From Amanita rubescens (taxonomy: Eukaryota; Basidiomycota; Agaricomycetes; Agaricales; Amanitaceae), in NCBI GenBank assembly GCA_015039365.1, contig WION01000246.1, forward strand, positions 1-64,000: a stretch of DNA of 64,000 nt, written 5' to 3'. A model generated the notes under the pieces. It was not told the DNA's origin, ran no database searches, and worked only from the letters and a program-made list of their open reading frames with translations. The position numbers and the translations under genes were made by a program. Shown piece after piece: positions 51,622 to 61,632 of this stretch (position 1 is the stretch's first letter; each line of letters begins with the position of its first letter).

Positions 51622-53250
51622 TTATTTAAAGTCTATGATGTTCTCATCATAGAAGGGATCTATATCCAATTCCTGTTGATCAATAAGACCATCAAGAAGT
51701 TCCATCAACTTCTTGTGTGATAGACGATCAATACCATCTAATTCAAGATTTTGCCAATCAAGAATTAATTTCGTCAAATCACGAATTTCCTCAGACTCTA
51801 ATTTATCTGGTCTTTTGATTAATGCATTTGTAGAAGTCGGATATTCTTCTAAGGAAAGTCCCAATCGTTCTCTAAAGAATTTGACCTTTTCAAAGGATAA
51901 ATTCTTAGTCATGAGATCCGCATTCTGCTCGTTGGTTGGTATGTATTCGAGGACTACTTTTTTAGTCTCGATCAACTCGCGAACGAAATGATAACGAATA
52001 TCAATATGTTTAGAACGATGTTCTTGTGCAGGATTTTGTGCCCAAAATATAGCGCCTTGGTTATCTACGCAAAGTAAGATGCTTTTAATGGGTGCACCTA
52101 TTTTGTAAAATAGATTTTCAACCCATGCAATTTGTCTTGCAGCATCTGATAAAGATATGTATTCTGCTTCAGTCGAAGACAGAGCTACAGTCTTTTGTTT
52201 TCTACTCGTCCAAGCAACCGCACCACCAGCTAACATTAAGACATAACCGTTTATAGATCGTCGTGTATTACGATCAGCGGCCCAGTCAGCGTCAGCGTAG
52301 GCTCTAAATTTATTATTGCCTTTGGCGCTATAAACGATTTTTACGTTTAAGGTATGAGCAATGTATTTGACTATATACAAGGCTTTTTGAATGTGTTCTT
52401 GGGATGGGTTTGATGAAAATTGGGACATCAAAATTACTGCATAAATTATATCAGGCCTAGTTCCTAAGGCGAGATATAGAAGGGATCCTATTATCTGTTG
52501 ATAATAAGAACGTTCCTGTGGTGTGCATTCTCCTTCATTCTTTATAGGAGCATACCCAGCAGGTAACGGTGTGCGTACAGACTTGCAATCTTCAAGTCCA
52601 AATCGCTTAACAACCTTCAAGGCATAAGGACCTTGATCTATGACTAAGAATCCTAAATCACGGTTGTAATTGACTTGAATTCGTAAATACTCTTTGATCT
52701 TTCCAAGATCACGACATTCCCACATTTCCATAAATTTCTTTTTAATGGATGCGATGGTGGAATCGTCATTTCCCATAAAGAGTATATCATCGACATACAA
52801 TATGCATATCGTGATTGTATTCTTGCCTTTACGAACGTAAATGCCAGAATCAGACAAGCATCGTTCAAAATGCAATGATTTCAACGATTTATCAGCTTGT
52901 TTATTCCAGGCATATGATGCCTGTTTCAATCCATATATGGCTTTCCTCAGCCTATATACTTTAGATTCTTGTCCTTTTACAACGAAACCTTCTGGCTGGG
53001 CCATGTAAATATCTTCATCAAGATCGCCATATAAGAAGGCAGTTTTTACATCTAGGGCTTGTATATCCCAGTTTTCAAGCACTGATGTGGCCAGAAGTAT
53101 TTGGATTGTCTCATATCTCGCTACAGGCGAGAATGTTTCGTCGTAATCTAATCCGGGACGTTGACTAAAACCTTTAGCTACGACGCGAGCCTTTTTGCGT
53201 CCATCGGTTTTTAAGTCGAAAACCCAACGACATCTGATTAGGTTTCGTCC
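51622..53250 (-). CDS. Copia Pol part 2: reverse transcriptase and RNase H
   Basis: In the frame following the A-run frameshift the sequence begins GRNLIRCRWVFDLKTDGRKK and continues ARVVAKGFSQRPGLDY, the canonical Copia RT start. Then come LDVKTAFLYGDL and the catalytic ILYVDDILFMGN (about 52775). RNase H shows ADADWAADRNTRRS and VALSSTEAEYISLS. It ends in TAA at 51622. Separate expression is impossible without the upstream part, so the break is disabling unless recoded; the junction does not form a good slippery heptamer. Confidence 0.9.
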   Translation of the reverse strand, partial: GRNLIRCRWVFDLKTDGRKKARVVAKGFSQRPGLDYDETFSPVARYETIQILLATSVLENWDIQALDVKTAFLYGDLDEDIYMAQPEGFVVKGQESKVYRLRKAIYGLKQASYAWNKQADKSLKSLHFERCLSDSGIYVRKGKNTITICILYVDDILFMGNDDSTIASIKKKFMEMWECRDLGKIKEYLRIQVNYNRDLGFLVIDQGPYALKVVKRFGLEDCKSVRTPLPAGYAPIKNEGECTPQERSYYQQIIGSLLYLALGTRPDIIYAVILMSQFSSNPSQEHIQKALYIVKYIAHTLNVKIVYSAKGNNKFRAYADADWAADRNTRRSINGYVLMLAGGAVAWTSRKQKTVALSSTEAEYISLSDAARQIAWVENLFYKIGAPIKSILLCVDNQGAIFWAQNPAQEHRSKHIDIRYHFVRELIETKKVVLEYIPTNEQNADLMTKNLSFEKVKFFRERLGLSLEEYPTSTNALIKRPDKLESEEIRDLTKLILDWQNLELDGIDRLSHKKLMELLDGLIDQQELDIDPFYDENIIDFK

Positions 53251-55829
53251 TTTTGGAAGATATTATCAACAAGGGAGACAGCCGCTTTTAGAAGGAAATG
53301 AAGAAATTCATTCCCAGATTCATTAATCATTCGGGTTAAATGATCATGTTCTGCAGATTTTAATTCAGACTTTAAAGTGAAGATTTCTTTGAGTAGAGAA
53401 GCAGATTCATTCATTCTATCAGGGTTCCTGTCTGTTGACGGTGGATCCTGAGTCGAAGAACTCGGAGTTTTATCTTTTAACTGCTCTCGTAAAGCATCTC
53501 GCTTTTGCTGAATTTCCGCTTCTATCTGTGCAGGAGTTTTATCTCCATATGCGTTGTCTCTTTGTACCCTTGGAACTGGAAAACGACCGGAACGGCGAGG
53601 ACCTATTTGTACAGAGGGTGGACCAGGATCAGATATGATCGGTGGAGGAGGTCTAGGTCTCTGAGCAAATTCTCTAAAACGATCTCTTTGATGTTGTTCA
53701 AATTGATCAAATTCTCGATCCGTCATAAATGGGTTTTCTATTTCATCTCGATCTCTTTGATTCAAAGAGAAGGGATTATCTTCATCCATAGGACTACGAG
53801 GTGAAGGTGACCTAGATACATATGGTATCGGTGTTATAGGTCTAGAAGGAACAGGAGTCTCCTCTTTTATTTGTGGTGAGGGAGTACGTCTAAAGGGTTC
53901 AGGAGTTTTACGTTTTTTAAACATATCACTCATTTGACGTTTGAATTGATCTCGTAAACGAGACTGTTTATCAATTCCTTGACCCTTTTTCCAATCATCG
54001 CGTTGTCTACGATAATTGTCACGTCTTTCTTGTTCTTTTTCTTCCCTTTGCCTTCGGATATTATCATCCAAAAAATCTCTTCGACGATCGGCAAATTCAT
54101 CACCGTCATCATCATCGTTTGAATCATCAGAAGGGTCTGACTGCTGTCGATCAGGAGATGCACCCCTTCGATCCAAACTTGGTGAGCGTCTACGGCTCGG
54201 AGAACGTCTACGGTTCTCTGGGAGTAAGTCATCTAAATCCAAATTTTGTGGAGGACGGTTAGGTTCCTCTTGAGGAATCGCCTCCCAGATCGGACCAAGA
54301 TCTTCAGTAATTATATCTGCAGTCTTTCCTTTGCGCGGAAACCTGTTTTCAAAGAATGTAGCCTGGGAGGATATGACCAGTGTGTTTGTCGACGTCATGA
54401 ACCTATAGCCTTTGGTTCCTGATTCATATCCTACAAAAGTGCATAAGACGGATTTCTCGGACAGCTTATCCGGTCTCCGTTGATCAGGGATAAATACCCA
54501 GGCTTCACATCCAAATACTCGAAAGTATGATACGTCTGGTTTTTTATTAAGAAGATTTTCCAGAGGGGTCTTCCATTTAGTCCGTTTTAGGGGAGTGCGG
54601 TTGTACACATGCACAGCCGTTCTGAATGAGAACTCCCACCAAGATTTCGGACATCCTGCGTCTAATCGCATAGCCTCAGCTTTGTCTGACAAAGTCTGAT
54701 TCATGCATTCAACGCGACCATTTTGTTGTGGGGTGTAAGGAGCTGTCTGTTGATGTTTAATTCCTTTGGATTTAAGGAATTCTTCAAAGGCTTTATTTAC
54801 AAATTCCCCCCCTCGATCAGAACGGAGGTGAGAAATAGGTTGTTTAGGATCTACAAACTCATTATACCATCCGGTAAAATATTCTAGAGTTTGATCTTTG
54901 GTTTTTAATAAACCAATCCACGTATACGAGGTGAAATCGTCAACGATAACACCAATATATTTGTATTTGTGGTAAGATATGGCCGGTACGGTCATAAGAT
55001 CCATATGGAGTAACTCAAAGGGACGAGTAGCTCTCTTTGAAGACAGTTTATAAGGTTTTGCCTTCATTTTGCCTTTTAGACAACCTTCACAACGTAGTTT
55101 TCCTTCTGGAAGTGTAACTTCTTTCCATCCATTGACGTTTAACGGTATCTTCGAAAAGACTTCGTTAGATGGATGACCAAAATGTTTATGCCAGGTCTCA
55201 TAGTCTAATAATTTTTCTATAGACTCTGCGTTTGGTTTCTTTGTCGGTCTTCCAAGAATTAATTTAGAATTCCTGTTGGCTAAGCCAGGACCGGAAACCA
55301 GTGTAGGATTCATTATAATAATCCTACCTCGAGCGTAAACTAATGTATCATCGGGCATAAGATAATGTCCTTCGATACACGTTCTACCCGAGTCTGTAAA
55401 GGAAAAGACTACCATCTTTTCATCTTGTTTACAAGTCAATCCTTGTCGGATTAATCTGCCGTTTGAAATCAAGCGTGCAGTTGCCCGTGGCATATAAAGG
55501 ACAGGGAAGAGCTTTACGAGCGTTGTTTCTCCTGTGGATAACTTGTGTTCAAGAATAACTGTGCCAAGTCCCTCAAGATGATCTAAACCATTAGCAGTTT
55601 TAACACTGTGGTTTTCATTTGCAGGAAATTCTCTGTATTCAGAGAAGTCTTTCCTACTAAAGGTAAAGTGATCGGATGCACCGGAGTCACACATCCATAG
55701 TGTATCTCCAGTACGTTTCTCTACACATTCCGGACAGGGACATGTCGGATGTACTTTATCCTTAAATTTTCTTTTATTGACCGCTAAACATGTAAAAGGT
55801 TTCTTAAACATGTTACCAATATTATATGA
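53238..55829 (-). CDS. Copia Pol part 1: protease and integrase
   Basis: In the same frame as gag beyond the UGA at 55830-55832; the first ATG is 55811. The protease active site is WMCDSGASDHFTF (about 55690). The integrase has HKHFGHPSNEV to CEGCLKGK (zinc site) and the catalytic residues in LHMDLMTVP, RSDRGGEFVN and QNGRVECMNQT. The C-terminal third is Arg/Asp/Pro-rich and disordered. It ends prematurely at TAA (53238-53240), just after the A4 run; restoring one A would continue into the RT frame (inference from frame geometry). Confidence 0.9.
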   Translation of the reverse strand, partial: SYNIGNMFKKPFTCLAVNKRKFKDKVHPTCPCPECVEKRTGDTLWMCDSGASDHFTFSRKDFSEYREFPANENHSVKTANGLDHLEGLGTVILEHKLSTGETTLVKLFPVLYMPRATARLISNGRLIRQGLTCKQDEKMVVFSFTDSGRTCIEGHYLMPDDTLVYARGRIIIMNPTLVSGPGLANRNSKLILGRPTKKPNAESIEKLLDYETWHKHFGHPSNEVFSKIPLNVNGWKEVTLPEGKLRCEGCLKGKMKAKPYKLSSKRATRPFELLHMDLMTVPAISYHKYKYIGVIVDDFTSYTWIGLLKTKDQTLEYFTGWYNEFVDPKQPISHLRSDRGGEFVNKAFEEFLKSKGIKHQQTAPYTPQQNGRVECMNQTLSDKAEAMRLDAGCPKSWWEFSFRTAVHVYNRTPLKRTKWKTPLENLLNKKPDVSYFRVFGCEAWVFIPDQRRPDKLSEKSVLCTFVGYESGTKGYRFMTSTNTLVISSQATFFENRFPRKGKTADIITEDLGPIWEAIPQEEPNRPPQNLDLDDLLPENRRRSPSRRRSPSLDRRGASPDRQQSDPSDDSNDDDDGDEFADRRRDFLDDNIRRQREEKEQERRDNYRRQRDDWKKGQGIDKQSRLRDQFKRQMSDMFKKRKTPEPFRRTPSPQIKEETPVPSRPITPIPYVSRSPSPRSPMDEDNPFSLNQRDRDEIENPFMTDREFDQFEQHQRDRFREFAQRPRPPPPIISDPGPPSVQIGPRRSGRFPVPRVQRDNAYGDKTPAQIEAEIQQKRDALREQLKDKTPSSSTQDPPSTDRNPDRMNESASLLKEIFTLKSELKSAEHDHLTRMINESGNEFLHFLLKAAVSLVDNIFQKDET

Positions 55830-57341
55830 TCATTCGATCATATTTGCATTATAAATGGCAGTGTCACACGACTTATCTCTTACGAGGCAGGTTTCGTCAA
55901 AATTTTCTTTATAATTTATACTATCATATAGTACAGATTGTTCAAAGAAGGAATTTATAGTACGACGATGATGTCCCAATTTAGGGAACACCATTTTCAT
56001 CGCTGCCTCTATAAAGAGAAAGTTAGCCATTTCCAGCTTTTTAATGGTTTCATACCATTGTTCGCCGTTATCTTCATAGTAATAATCGTCATAATATAGT
56101 TCAGCTTCCTGATCTATATCCATATTTTTATAGTCGATATCGTCTGACGATATCCCCATTCCTCGGTTCGATTTATAGGACTCAAAGTCCTGTTCGTCCT
56201 TTTCTCTTTGTTTGCCTTTGCTAGAGCCGGCAACTGGCTCAGTAATGTCATAAGGCCCAATACGGGCGACGGTATGTGCAGAACTCATAGTATGTTCTGC
56301 GGCTTTGGCAGCCTTCTTCTCGGCTGCATCTGCCTTTCGGCGTTCTCGGTTCCTCTCCCAGTTAGGACCACGTGTTTGGCCCTCAACTTTACCCGGCCAA
56401 TTTTGATTTGCCGGAGGAGCAGTAGGAGCCGGTGTCTGAGCGCCTTGTGGAGGCCTAGAATAAGGCCTCCCCCCACGTCCTCGACCTGCTCCGCGGCCAC
56501 GTCCGCGAGCACGTCCTCGTCCTCGACCACGTACTTGTTGCCATGGTTGCTGCTGTTGTTGCGACGTATTAGCCGTCGCGGCAGATTCAGGGTGCCTTCG
56601 GCGCCACTCATTCTGTATTAAGGGAAGTATCCCTTGGATCGTAAGATCCGATGGTTCTGTTGTGGCAAGAACCACAGCGGCAAAATTGTCCCAATGACGG
56701 GGGACAGCTGAAAGTACAATCATTGCCTGTACATTTGCAGGCAATGTAATTCCGCTTGATGCTAAGCGGTTTATGATGGCGAGGAGGTCGTTTAAGGATT
56801 GTGTGGGATCCTTTTTATCTTGAAACTTCCAAGTAACGGCTAATTGGAAGTCATTATAGATACCGGCAGACGTTGTCACACCGTATTGTTGTTCTAAGTT
56901 ATGCCATAGAACACGAGCGGCATTTACTTCTGAATTGATCTGCTGTATGGTAGCAGAACATTTCATATTTATGGATCCGAGGATGCGATCATCCTCGACG
57001 ACCCAATCTTCAAAAGCCTTTTTGACGGCCTTTGCATCATCAACCATTTGTTGGGTGATTTCTGGTTCACCCTCAATGGCTGGGATTGCAGGTATTGCTG
57101 CATGTGTACCATGTGCGGCAACTGCTGCTACCGCAGGTTGTGCAGTTATGGCTGCACGAACACCTGTATCAATGAAGAATTGTTCTAACGGGGTAACCCG
57201 TCGTGGATGAACATAATCACTTTTAAGGTACTGAAATAGTCCCTTTGTTTGTAATAGGAAACGCATCATGCGTTCCCATTCTTTATAATTAGTTCCATTC
57301 AAAACGGGAATGGAACTAGGAATCGTCAAGTCGTTAGACAT
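55830..57341 (-). CDS. Copia Gag (UBN2-type)
   Basis: Start at the ATG 57341 (MSNDLTIPSSIPVLNGTNY), the usual N-terminus of Copia Gag; the frame is open slightly further upstream. Motifs include YKEWERMMRFLLQTKGLFQY, VLWHNLEQQYG and LAIINRLASSGI. An Arg/Gly-rich (RGRGRG) tract at about 56540-56460 replaces the CCHC knuckle, which I do not see. The C-terminal part is acidic. It ends at UGA (55830-55832), followed in the same frame by pol. Confidence 0.85.
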   Translation of the reverse strand: MSNDLTIPSSIPVLNGTNYKEWERMMRFLLQTKGLFQYLKSDYVHPRRVTPLEQFFIDTGVRAAITAQPAVAAVAAHGTHAAIPAIPAIEGEPEITQQMVDDAKAVKKAFEDWVVEDDRILGSINMKCSATIQQINSEVNAARVLWHNLEQQYGVTTSAGIYNDFQLAVTWKFQDKKDPTQSLNDLLAIINRLASSGITLPANVQAMIVLSAVPRHWDNFAAVVLATTEPSDLTIQGILPLIQNEWRRRHPESAATANTSQQQQQPWQQVRGRGRGRARGRGRGAGRGRGGRPYSRPPQGAQTPAPTAPPANQNWPGKVEGQTRGPNWERNRERRKADAAEKKAAKAAEHTMSSAHTVARIGPYDITEPVAGSSKGKQREKDEQDFESYKSNRGMGISSDDIDYKNMDIDQEAELYYDDYYYEDNGEQWYETIKKLEMANFLFIEAAMKMVFPKLGHHRRTINSFFEQSVLYDSINYKENFDETCLVRDKSCDTAIYNANMIE

Positions 57342-58778
57342 GTTTAGACGAGGAAGGCGGAGGTGATGATTATGATATAGGCGGTTAGAAGATGCCAAAA
57401 GAAACGGAAGTTTCTTTGATTTTCGAGGTTTTCGACCTCTTGATTATCTCTTTCGAGATTACGGCGTGTACGCCTATTTGCTATGTGTTGGGCTACTGAA
57501 GTGCCCTGGGTGGAATCCAAAGATCTAAGGTGGGCGGAACCCCTTCTTCGATAGCTACTTGTCGACGACGATGTATTATTTCGTCTTGCAAGGTACGACC
57601 GTTTCTAAGTCGCGCGGCTAGGAAGTGATCTCTTCAATCGTGAACTGTGACAGGTCCACGAGTTGTGACACCAAATCTGGTATCAGGGTTGACAACACGA
57701 ACTACCGTCCTAGAATAGGACGAAGATGGAATTGGTGCCGGTGTATCAATAAAAGTCCGGTCTCCTAAGATTAAGGGAAACGGAGGGATTGGCGCGTCGT
57801 AAGAAGGAGGTAATCTCCGGGCAGGAGGAAATGATTCTCCTTCGGCTTCGTAAACTGGTAGCGGAGTACTAGTTTCGGAATCCAGTTTTCTTTCCTAAAA
57901 GAGAATTTAATGAGCTTAAAGCTTAATTAAAGCTAAAAGTCTAATTCGTCTTTATTAAGTTACCAGGGTGCCTTAGACTAGAATGTCAGACTATATAGAG
58001 TTCCTCGGTTACGAGTACAATCCATATTCGGTTAAACCAACCGACCCTAAGTAACTTAGTTACAAGCCAAGCTTAGATAAAGCTCAGGTCCACAGGTCCA
58101 CTCGTCTTGAAAGCTCGGATTATCCCTGAATGCTGTAAATGACATGCAAAATCAATCGCTGGCTCAAGCGCTCTTGGGCGAACCACGGTTTTATCCGTTG
58201 CGATTGTAAATAGAAATAATGTCTGGTCCATAAACCCCCCAGACCATTATATAAGCACGACCGGTAATCAATATGAAACTTCTAAATGGGATTATGGGAT
58301 CACCATAGAGCCCAAACTTAGAATGATCCTAACGATCATTCCGACTAAAGGAGTCCCTAAGGGCGCATCCTTAATAGACTGCGTGTACCACCCACAATGA
58401 GGTGTCAGCACATCCTTTATACTAGAAGTTTCTATATACGAGCCATATTGTATTATAAAGCCTCTAGGGGCTTATGATGTTATATCGTGCATGAATACCC
58501 CAGTCACATCACAGAGGGCAAGTATAACTCTGTGGGGGCCGACGTTGCCATGCCAGCGTCGAGAAACATAGGAAGTACCCTTATCCCTGGGTGTCTAGGA
58601 GATCCCCCTAAAGCCCTAGGGTCCGGGCGCATGTCATTAGCGCATATGCCATATCAAGGATTAGTTATATCAAGATGATAAGACCATATCAGGCTCACTG
58701 CGATACTATACCAGTGGGACATCATGTCGGATGACGAGCAAGCGAGCGGCGATGTGGGTCCTGGCAATATCGACGGCG
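57342..58778 (-). other. Copia 5' leader, non-coding
   Basis: About 1.4 kb between the primer site and gag without a supported ORF on the sense strand. It contains small dyads near 57420-57475 (GAGGTTTTCGACCTC, GGCGTGTACGCC). Such a long leader is unusual for Copia elements and may hold packaging or translational signals. Confidence 0.5.
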
Positions 58779-58790
58779 GGGCCCATAACC
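58779..58790 (-). promoter_or_regulatory. Copia primer binding site, half-tRNA-iMet type
   Basis: On the sense strand GGTTATGGGCCC directly follows the 5' LTR. It has the same core as the primer site of Drosophila copia, which pairs with the anticodon region of initiator tRNA-Met rather than its 3' end (established for copia; its use here is inferred). Confidence 0.75.
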
Positions 58791-59197
58791 TGACGAAGAA
58801 GACAGGTCTACGCGAGAGCGTGTCCACAGCATGAGCAGGTGCAATAGCTTACCTATTGCGATATGATCTTAGCACTACCCTTCGGCGTAGTAGTGATAGT
58901 AAGAGGAAGAGAATGGATTATCCTATTCTACGATATAGGACAGGTTTATATACTAAGAGAGAACAAATATGTGTCTACATATGTGTAAGCGTATAGTATA
59001 GATGAGAAGATATGGCGTGCTAAGCACACCATAAGATGTAATCATGAGTCTATCATGATGTCACTATGATATCATAATGAAGTCATTATGATGTCATCTT
59101 TATGTCATACATAAAGGATGACGCGAGCGATATGAGTAACATTGATTGTAGTCAATCAATAGTTAATCATTCTATAAATATAATTCTATATTTAACA
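58791..59197 (-). repeat. Copia 5' LTR (407 bp)
   Basis: Identical by eye to 51193-51599, and followed by the duplicated target CCGTC. Confidence 0.9.
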
Positions 59198-59202
59198 CCG
59201 TC

Positions 59203-60233
59203 GGCTTGTCGTCCCTTGCCTCTTTCTTAGGCTTCTTTACGAACTTCCTCCCCGACAGTTTTGACGATTTGCCTGAAGACGATTTGTAGGTTTGATTTTG
59301 AGAGCCAGTTATAGCGTTTTTGCTCATTCGCTCGTTACAATGACTCTCTTCATATAACTGGCCTTGTTCGATCGCATTCGCTTTATCGAACAGGAGGTCA
59401 AAGTCTGAGCTCTCCGGGTTCAACCCGAAGCATAGGACCGCGCCAGAGACTTCCGGCTTTAGTGCGTCTAGGAAACGACGTTTCATGTCGTACTCGGAGG
59501 GCTGTTGAATCATGAGCTGACTCAACCGTTCGAGTTCCTTCTTAAGGTCGGCTACCGTCCTGTTCTTCTGTTTGAGACGGTCGAATCGTACGGCCGCGTC
59601 CCGAGCTGATACGTCTTTCACGAAGTGTCGTTTGAGTTCGATCATGGCAGACTGGAAGTTCCACCTGCCGTCCGCGTTGAGATTGATGGTGTGTTGATAC
59701 CATCTTAGCGCTCTATCTTTTAATGTTGCGCCCAATATACCGACTCGGTGAGCGTCCAAATCCGGCTTCATCAGGTTGTAGTTCAATAGGTATAATAGAA
59801 GTTCTCGTAGAAACTTCATGTATGCGTCCATAGATTCACTTCCCGAGTATTCAGGAAGTGATATTTTCATCAGTTTCCCAACATTGATGGCGTCGGAGCG
59901 ATGTTCCGCTGCCTGAAGGGCATTGAGGATTTCTGACCTGACCATGTCGTCCGTTCTTTCGGACGAGCGATCAACAATGGTCAAAGGACCAATAGTGATA
60001 GGGTTGCGCCCGACATTGCTGACTGACATGCTGGGTCTATAACCCGGTATATGTCCTAAGTATTGAGAATTCCGTGGGACTCTGTCCTCGGGGTTTCCTC
60101 CACCAGCAGAACTTGGGGATGAAGGGCTTGGCGTACCGCGTGGCCTTCTTTGATCTGGAACGTCATTCGTCGCGGCGTTCCCTGAGGCAACGCCCAAAGG
60201 CGTCGTGTTCGCGCCCGTGAGGAAGGGCTCCCT
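59203..60233 (-). CDS. Gypsy-2 gag, capsid part (interrupted by Copia)
   Basis: Open from after the UGA at 60234-60236 to the Copia insertion point. It has the Ty3/Gypsy capsid pattern: ISLPEYSGSESMDAYMKFLR, LGATLKDRALRWYQH, FNPESSDFDLLF-like end. Across the Copia element the frame continues without loss (KPT|DPSSKSVECYHC) into the zinc knuckle at 51165. It is therefore intact apart from the insertion. No ATG is needed if it is translated as part of a polyprotein. Confidence 0.85.
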
Positions 60234-60353
60234 TCATGGCGGTTCCTCAAATCTTGTCTGCCTTCGGTTTGGAGATAAACGTTCGAAAAGCGTAGCAGGA
60301 TCAGTTCCCGCCTTAATCTCTGCCAGGACGGCGTTCCTGGCGCTGGTCGTTAA

Positions 60354-61526
60354 TCAAGCATCATAGCTCGGAACGGACTCATTCCGTCCCTGACGATTTG
60401 CGAAACTTCCCGTATCTCCCGTTGAGCGTCTGAACTCTAGCTTCTTGAGGGTAATCAGTGCGTCTAGTTCGCCCGACTCATGTAGGCGAGCAATAAGTTC
60501 TTCCCTGTCGTCGGGTTCAGCAGGGGCCATGCCTCTGCCTCTATATCGAGAGGACAGGATCGATATATGTTCGGTCGTGTCTTGCGGTTCCACGGACACG
60601 TAGCTCAAAGCTGGGGACTGTGATCTCACAGAACCTTGAGGGGAGGGTTCCCTCTCGGAGTAAGATCGTTGACTTCTCGTTCGTCGAAGTTCATCTAAGA
60701 GCAGGGTTTGGATCTGCATATTCTTATCGTTTGAGGTGCGAAGTTCTTGTTGTACTGAGACGTTGAACTCGCGGAGCTCTCTCAGTATTTGGGACATTCC
60801 AATACTGAATTGTTGCTGTTGTCTCGCCATGGAGTTGTTAATAGAATCCTTGATTTCGCGGAGCTTTCCGCGAGTGATGTTGTCCGCTAACTGACTGGCG
60901 TGAGCGGGATTTGGGATAGCCGTCTCCATGACTGATGGGGCTAAGAGAAGTGGCATATCTTCGGAAAGGGGGGTAACCCGTTCCAGGATATCCTGTGGGA
61001 CTTCGGGCTGAATTTCAGCCTGTTCCTTGTCTGGGGAAGTCAATTGTTGGACTTCCTGTTCCTCTTCGGCATTCCTAGAGGCTTGCTGGCTAAGCCTAAA
61101 TGGCAATTGTGTTATTGGCCCGAACGGAACTCGACCTTCGGGAGGGGAGTTAAGCGATATCCCCCTTCTGTATTCGCTTGGTCTCGAGTCCTCTGGACTC
61201 GTTTTAGGTGGCTTGGGTTTCATTCCGAGGAGGGAAGGTTCCGTCCTCGGGGAGCGAGAAGGTCTCGCTGGGGACCTATTACTCCTAGCGGGAGTCGCAG
61301 GAGCCGCTGCAGCTTTTACGTGTGAGGCTGCATGAGCGTAACTTGCACTCCTCACGGTTACGTTGCCGGTATCCAGTGCCGGGCCGGACGCGGGTTTTGA
61401 CGCGTTCGACGTGCTAACCGAACGTTGGACTAACACGGGGGAACTTCCCCCGGAGCCAGCGGGCGTGTTTGAAAGAGAAGCCCTAGTGGTTTTCTTGTTC
61501 TTGGCTTTGTTCGGCGCGAAGGACAT
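60354..61526 (-). CDS. Gypsy-2 gag N-terminal region
   Basis: A 390-codon frame with ATG at 61526 (MSFAPNKAKNKKTTRASLS), 107 bases inside the 5' LTR boundary, so it is the first ORF of the element. Ser/Pro/Arg-rich with a helical, Gln-rich segment (about 60860-60680: MARQQQQFSIGMSQILRELR) likely to self-associate. It ends in UGA at 60354-60356. The same frame continues for 39 codons (NAVLAEIKAGTDPATLFERL) to a second UGA and then the capsid. This is probably the N-terminal part of one Gag polyprotein. Confidence 0.75.
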   Translation of the reverse strand: MSFAPNKAKNKKTTRASLSNTPAGSGGSSPVLVQRSVSTSNASKPASGPALDTGNVTVRSASYAHAASHVKAAAAPATPARSNRSPARPSRSPRTEPSLLGMKPKPPKTSPEDSRPSEYRRGISLNSPPEGRVPFGPITQLPFRLSQQASRNAEEEQEVQQLTSPDKEQAEIQPEVPQDILERVTPLSEDMPLLLAPSVMETAIPNPAHASQLADNITRGKLREIKDSINNSMARQQQQFSIGMSQILRELREFNVSVQQELRTSNDKNMQIQTLLLDELRRTRSQRSYSEREPSPQGSVRSQSPALSYVSVEPQDTTEHISILSSRYRGRGMAPAEPDDREELIARLHESGELDALITLKKLEFRRSTGDTGSFANRQGRNESVPSYDA

Positions 61527-61632
61527 CGCGTCGTTCTATTTAATTTTGAGTTTGTTTGTTTTTCTAGGTTTTTGGTTGATTTTCGATTGTAAGTTGCCGC
61601 GCTACTACACACAACGTGGTAGTGCAAAAAAG

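Larger units (their letters stand above)
51193..59197 (-). mobile_element. Full-length Ty1/Copia retrotransposon inserted in Gypsy-2 gag
   Basis: LTRs 51193-51599 and 58791-59197 (407 bp each) are identical by eye, with perfect 5-bp duplications CCGTC (51188-51192 and 59198-59202). It is in minus orientation: primer site next to the right LTR, purine tract (GCGAAGGGGTG) next to the left. The order is gag, protease, integrase, RT, RNase H, as in Copia. Two lesions are visible: an in-frame UGA between gag and pol (55830-55832) and a one-base frameshift in an A-run (53251-53254) before the RT. Identical LTRs indicate a very young insertion. Confidence 0.95.

Noticed and set aside
51713..51991. 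Plus-strand frames inside the Copia and Gypsy pol regions
   Set aside because: Antisense shadows of well-supported RT, integrase and Gag frames.
57342..58778. A hidden gene in the Copia leader
   Set aside because: Only short frames on either strand (such as 58487-58678) with no motif; treated as non-coding leader.
5101..61526. Alternative genetic code with UGA as a sense codon
   Set aside because: CpG decay of CGA explains the pattern, LTR comparisons independently show CpG-only change, and the Gypsy-1 pol ends at a UGA just before a downstream ATG.
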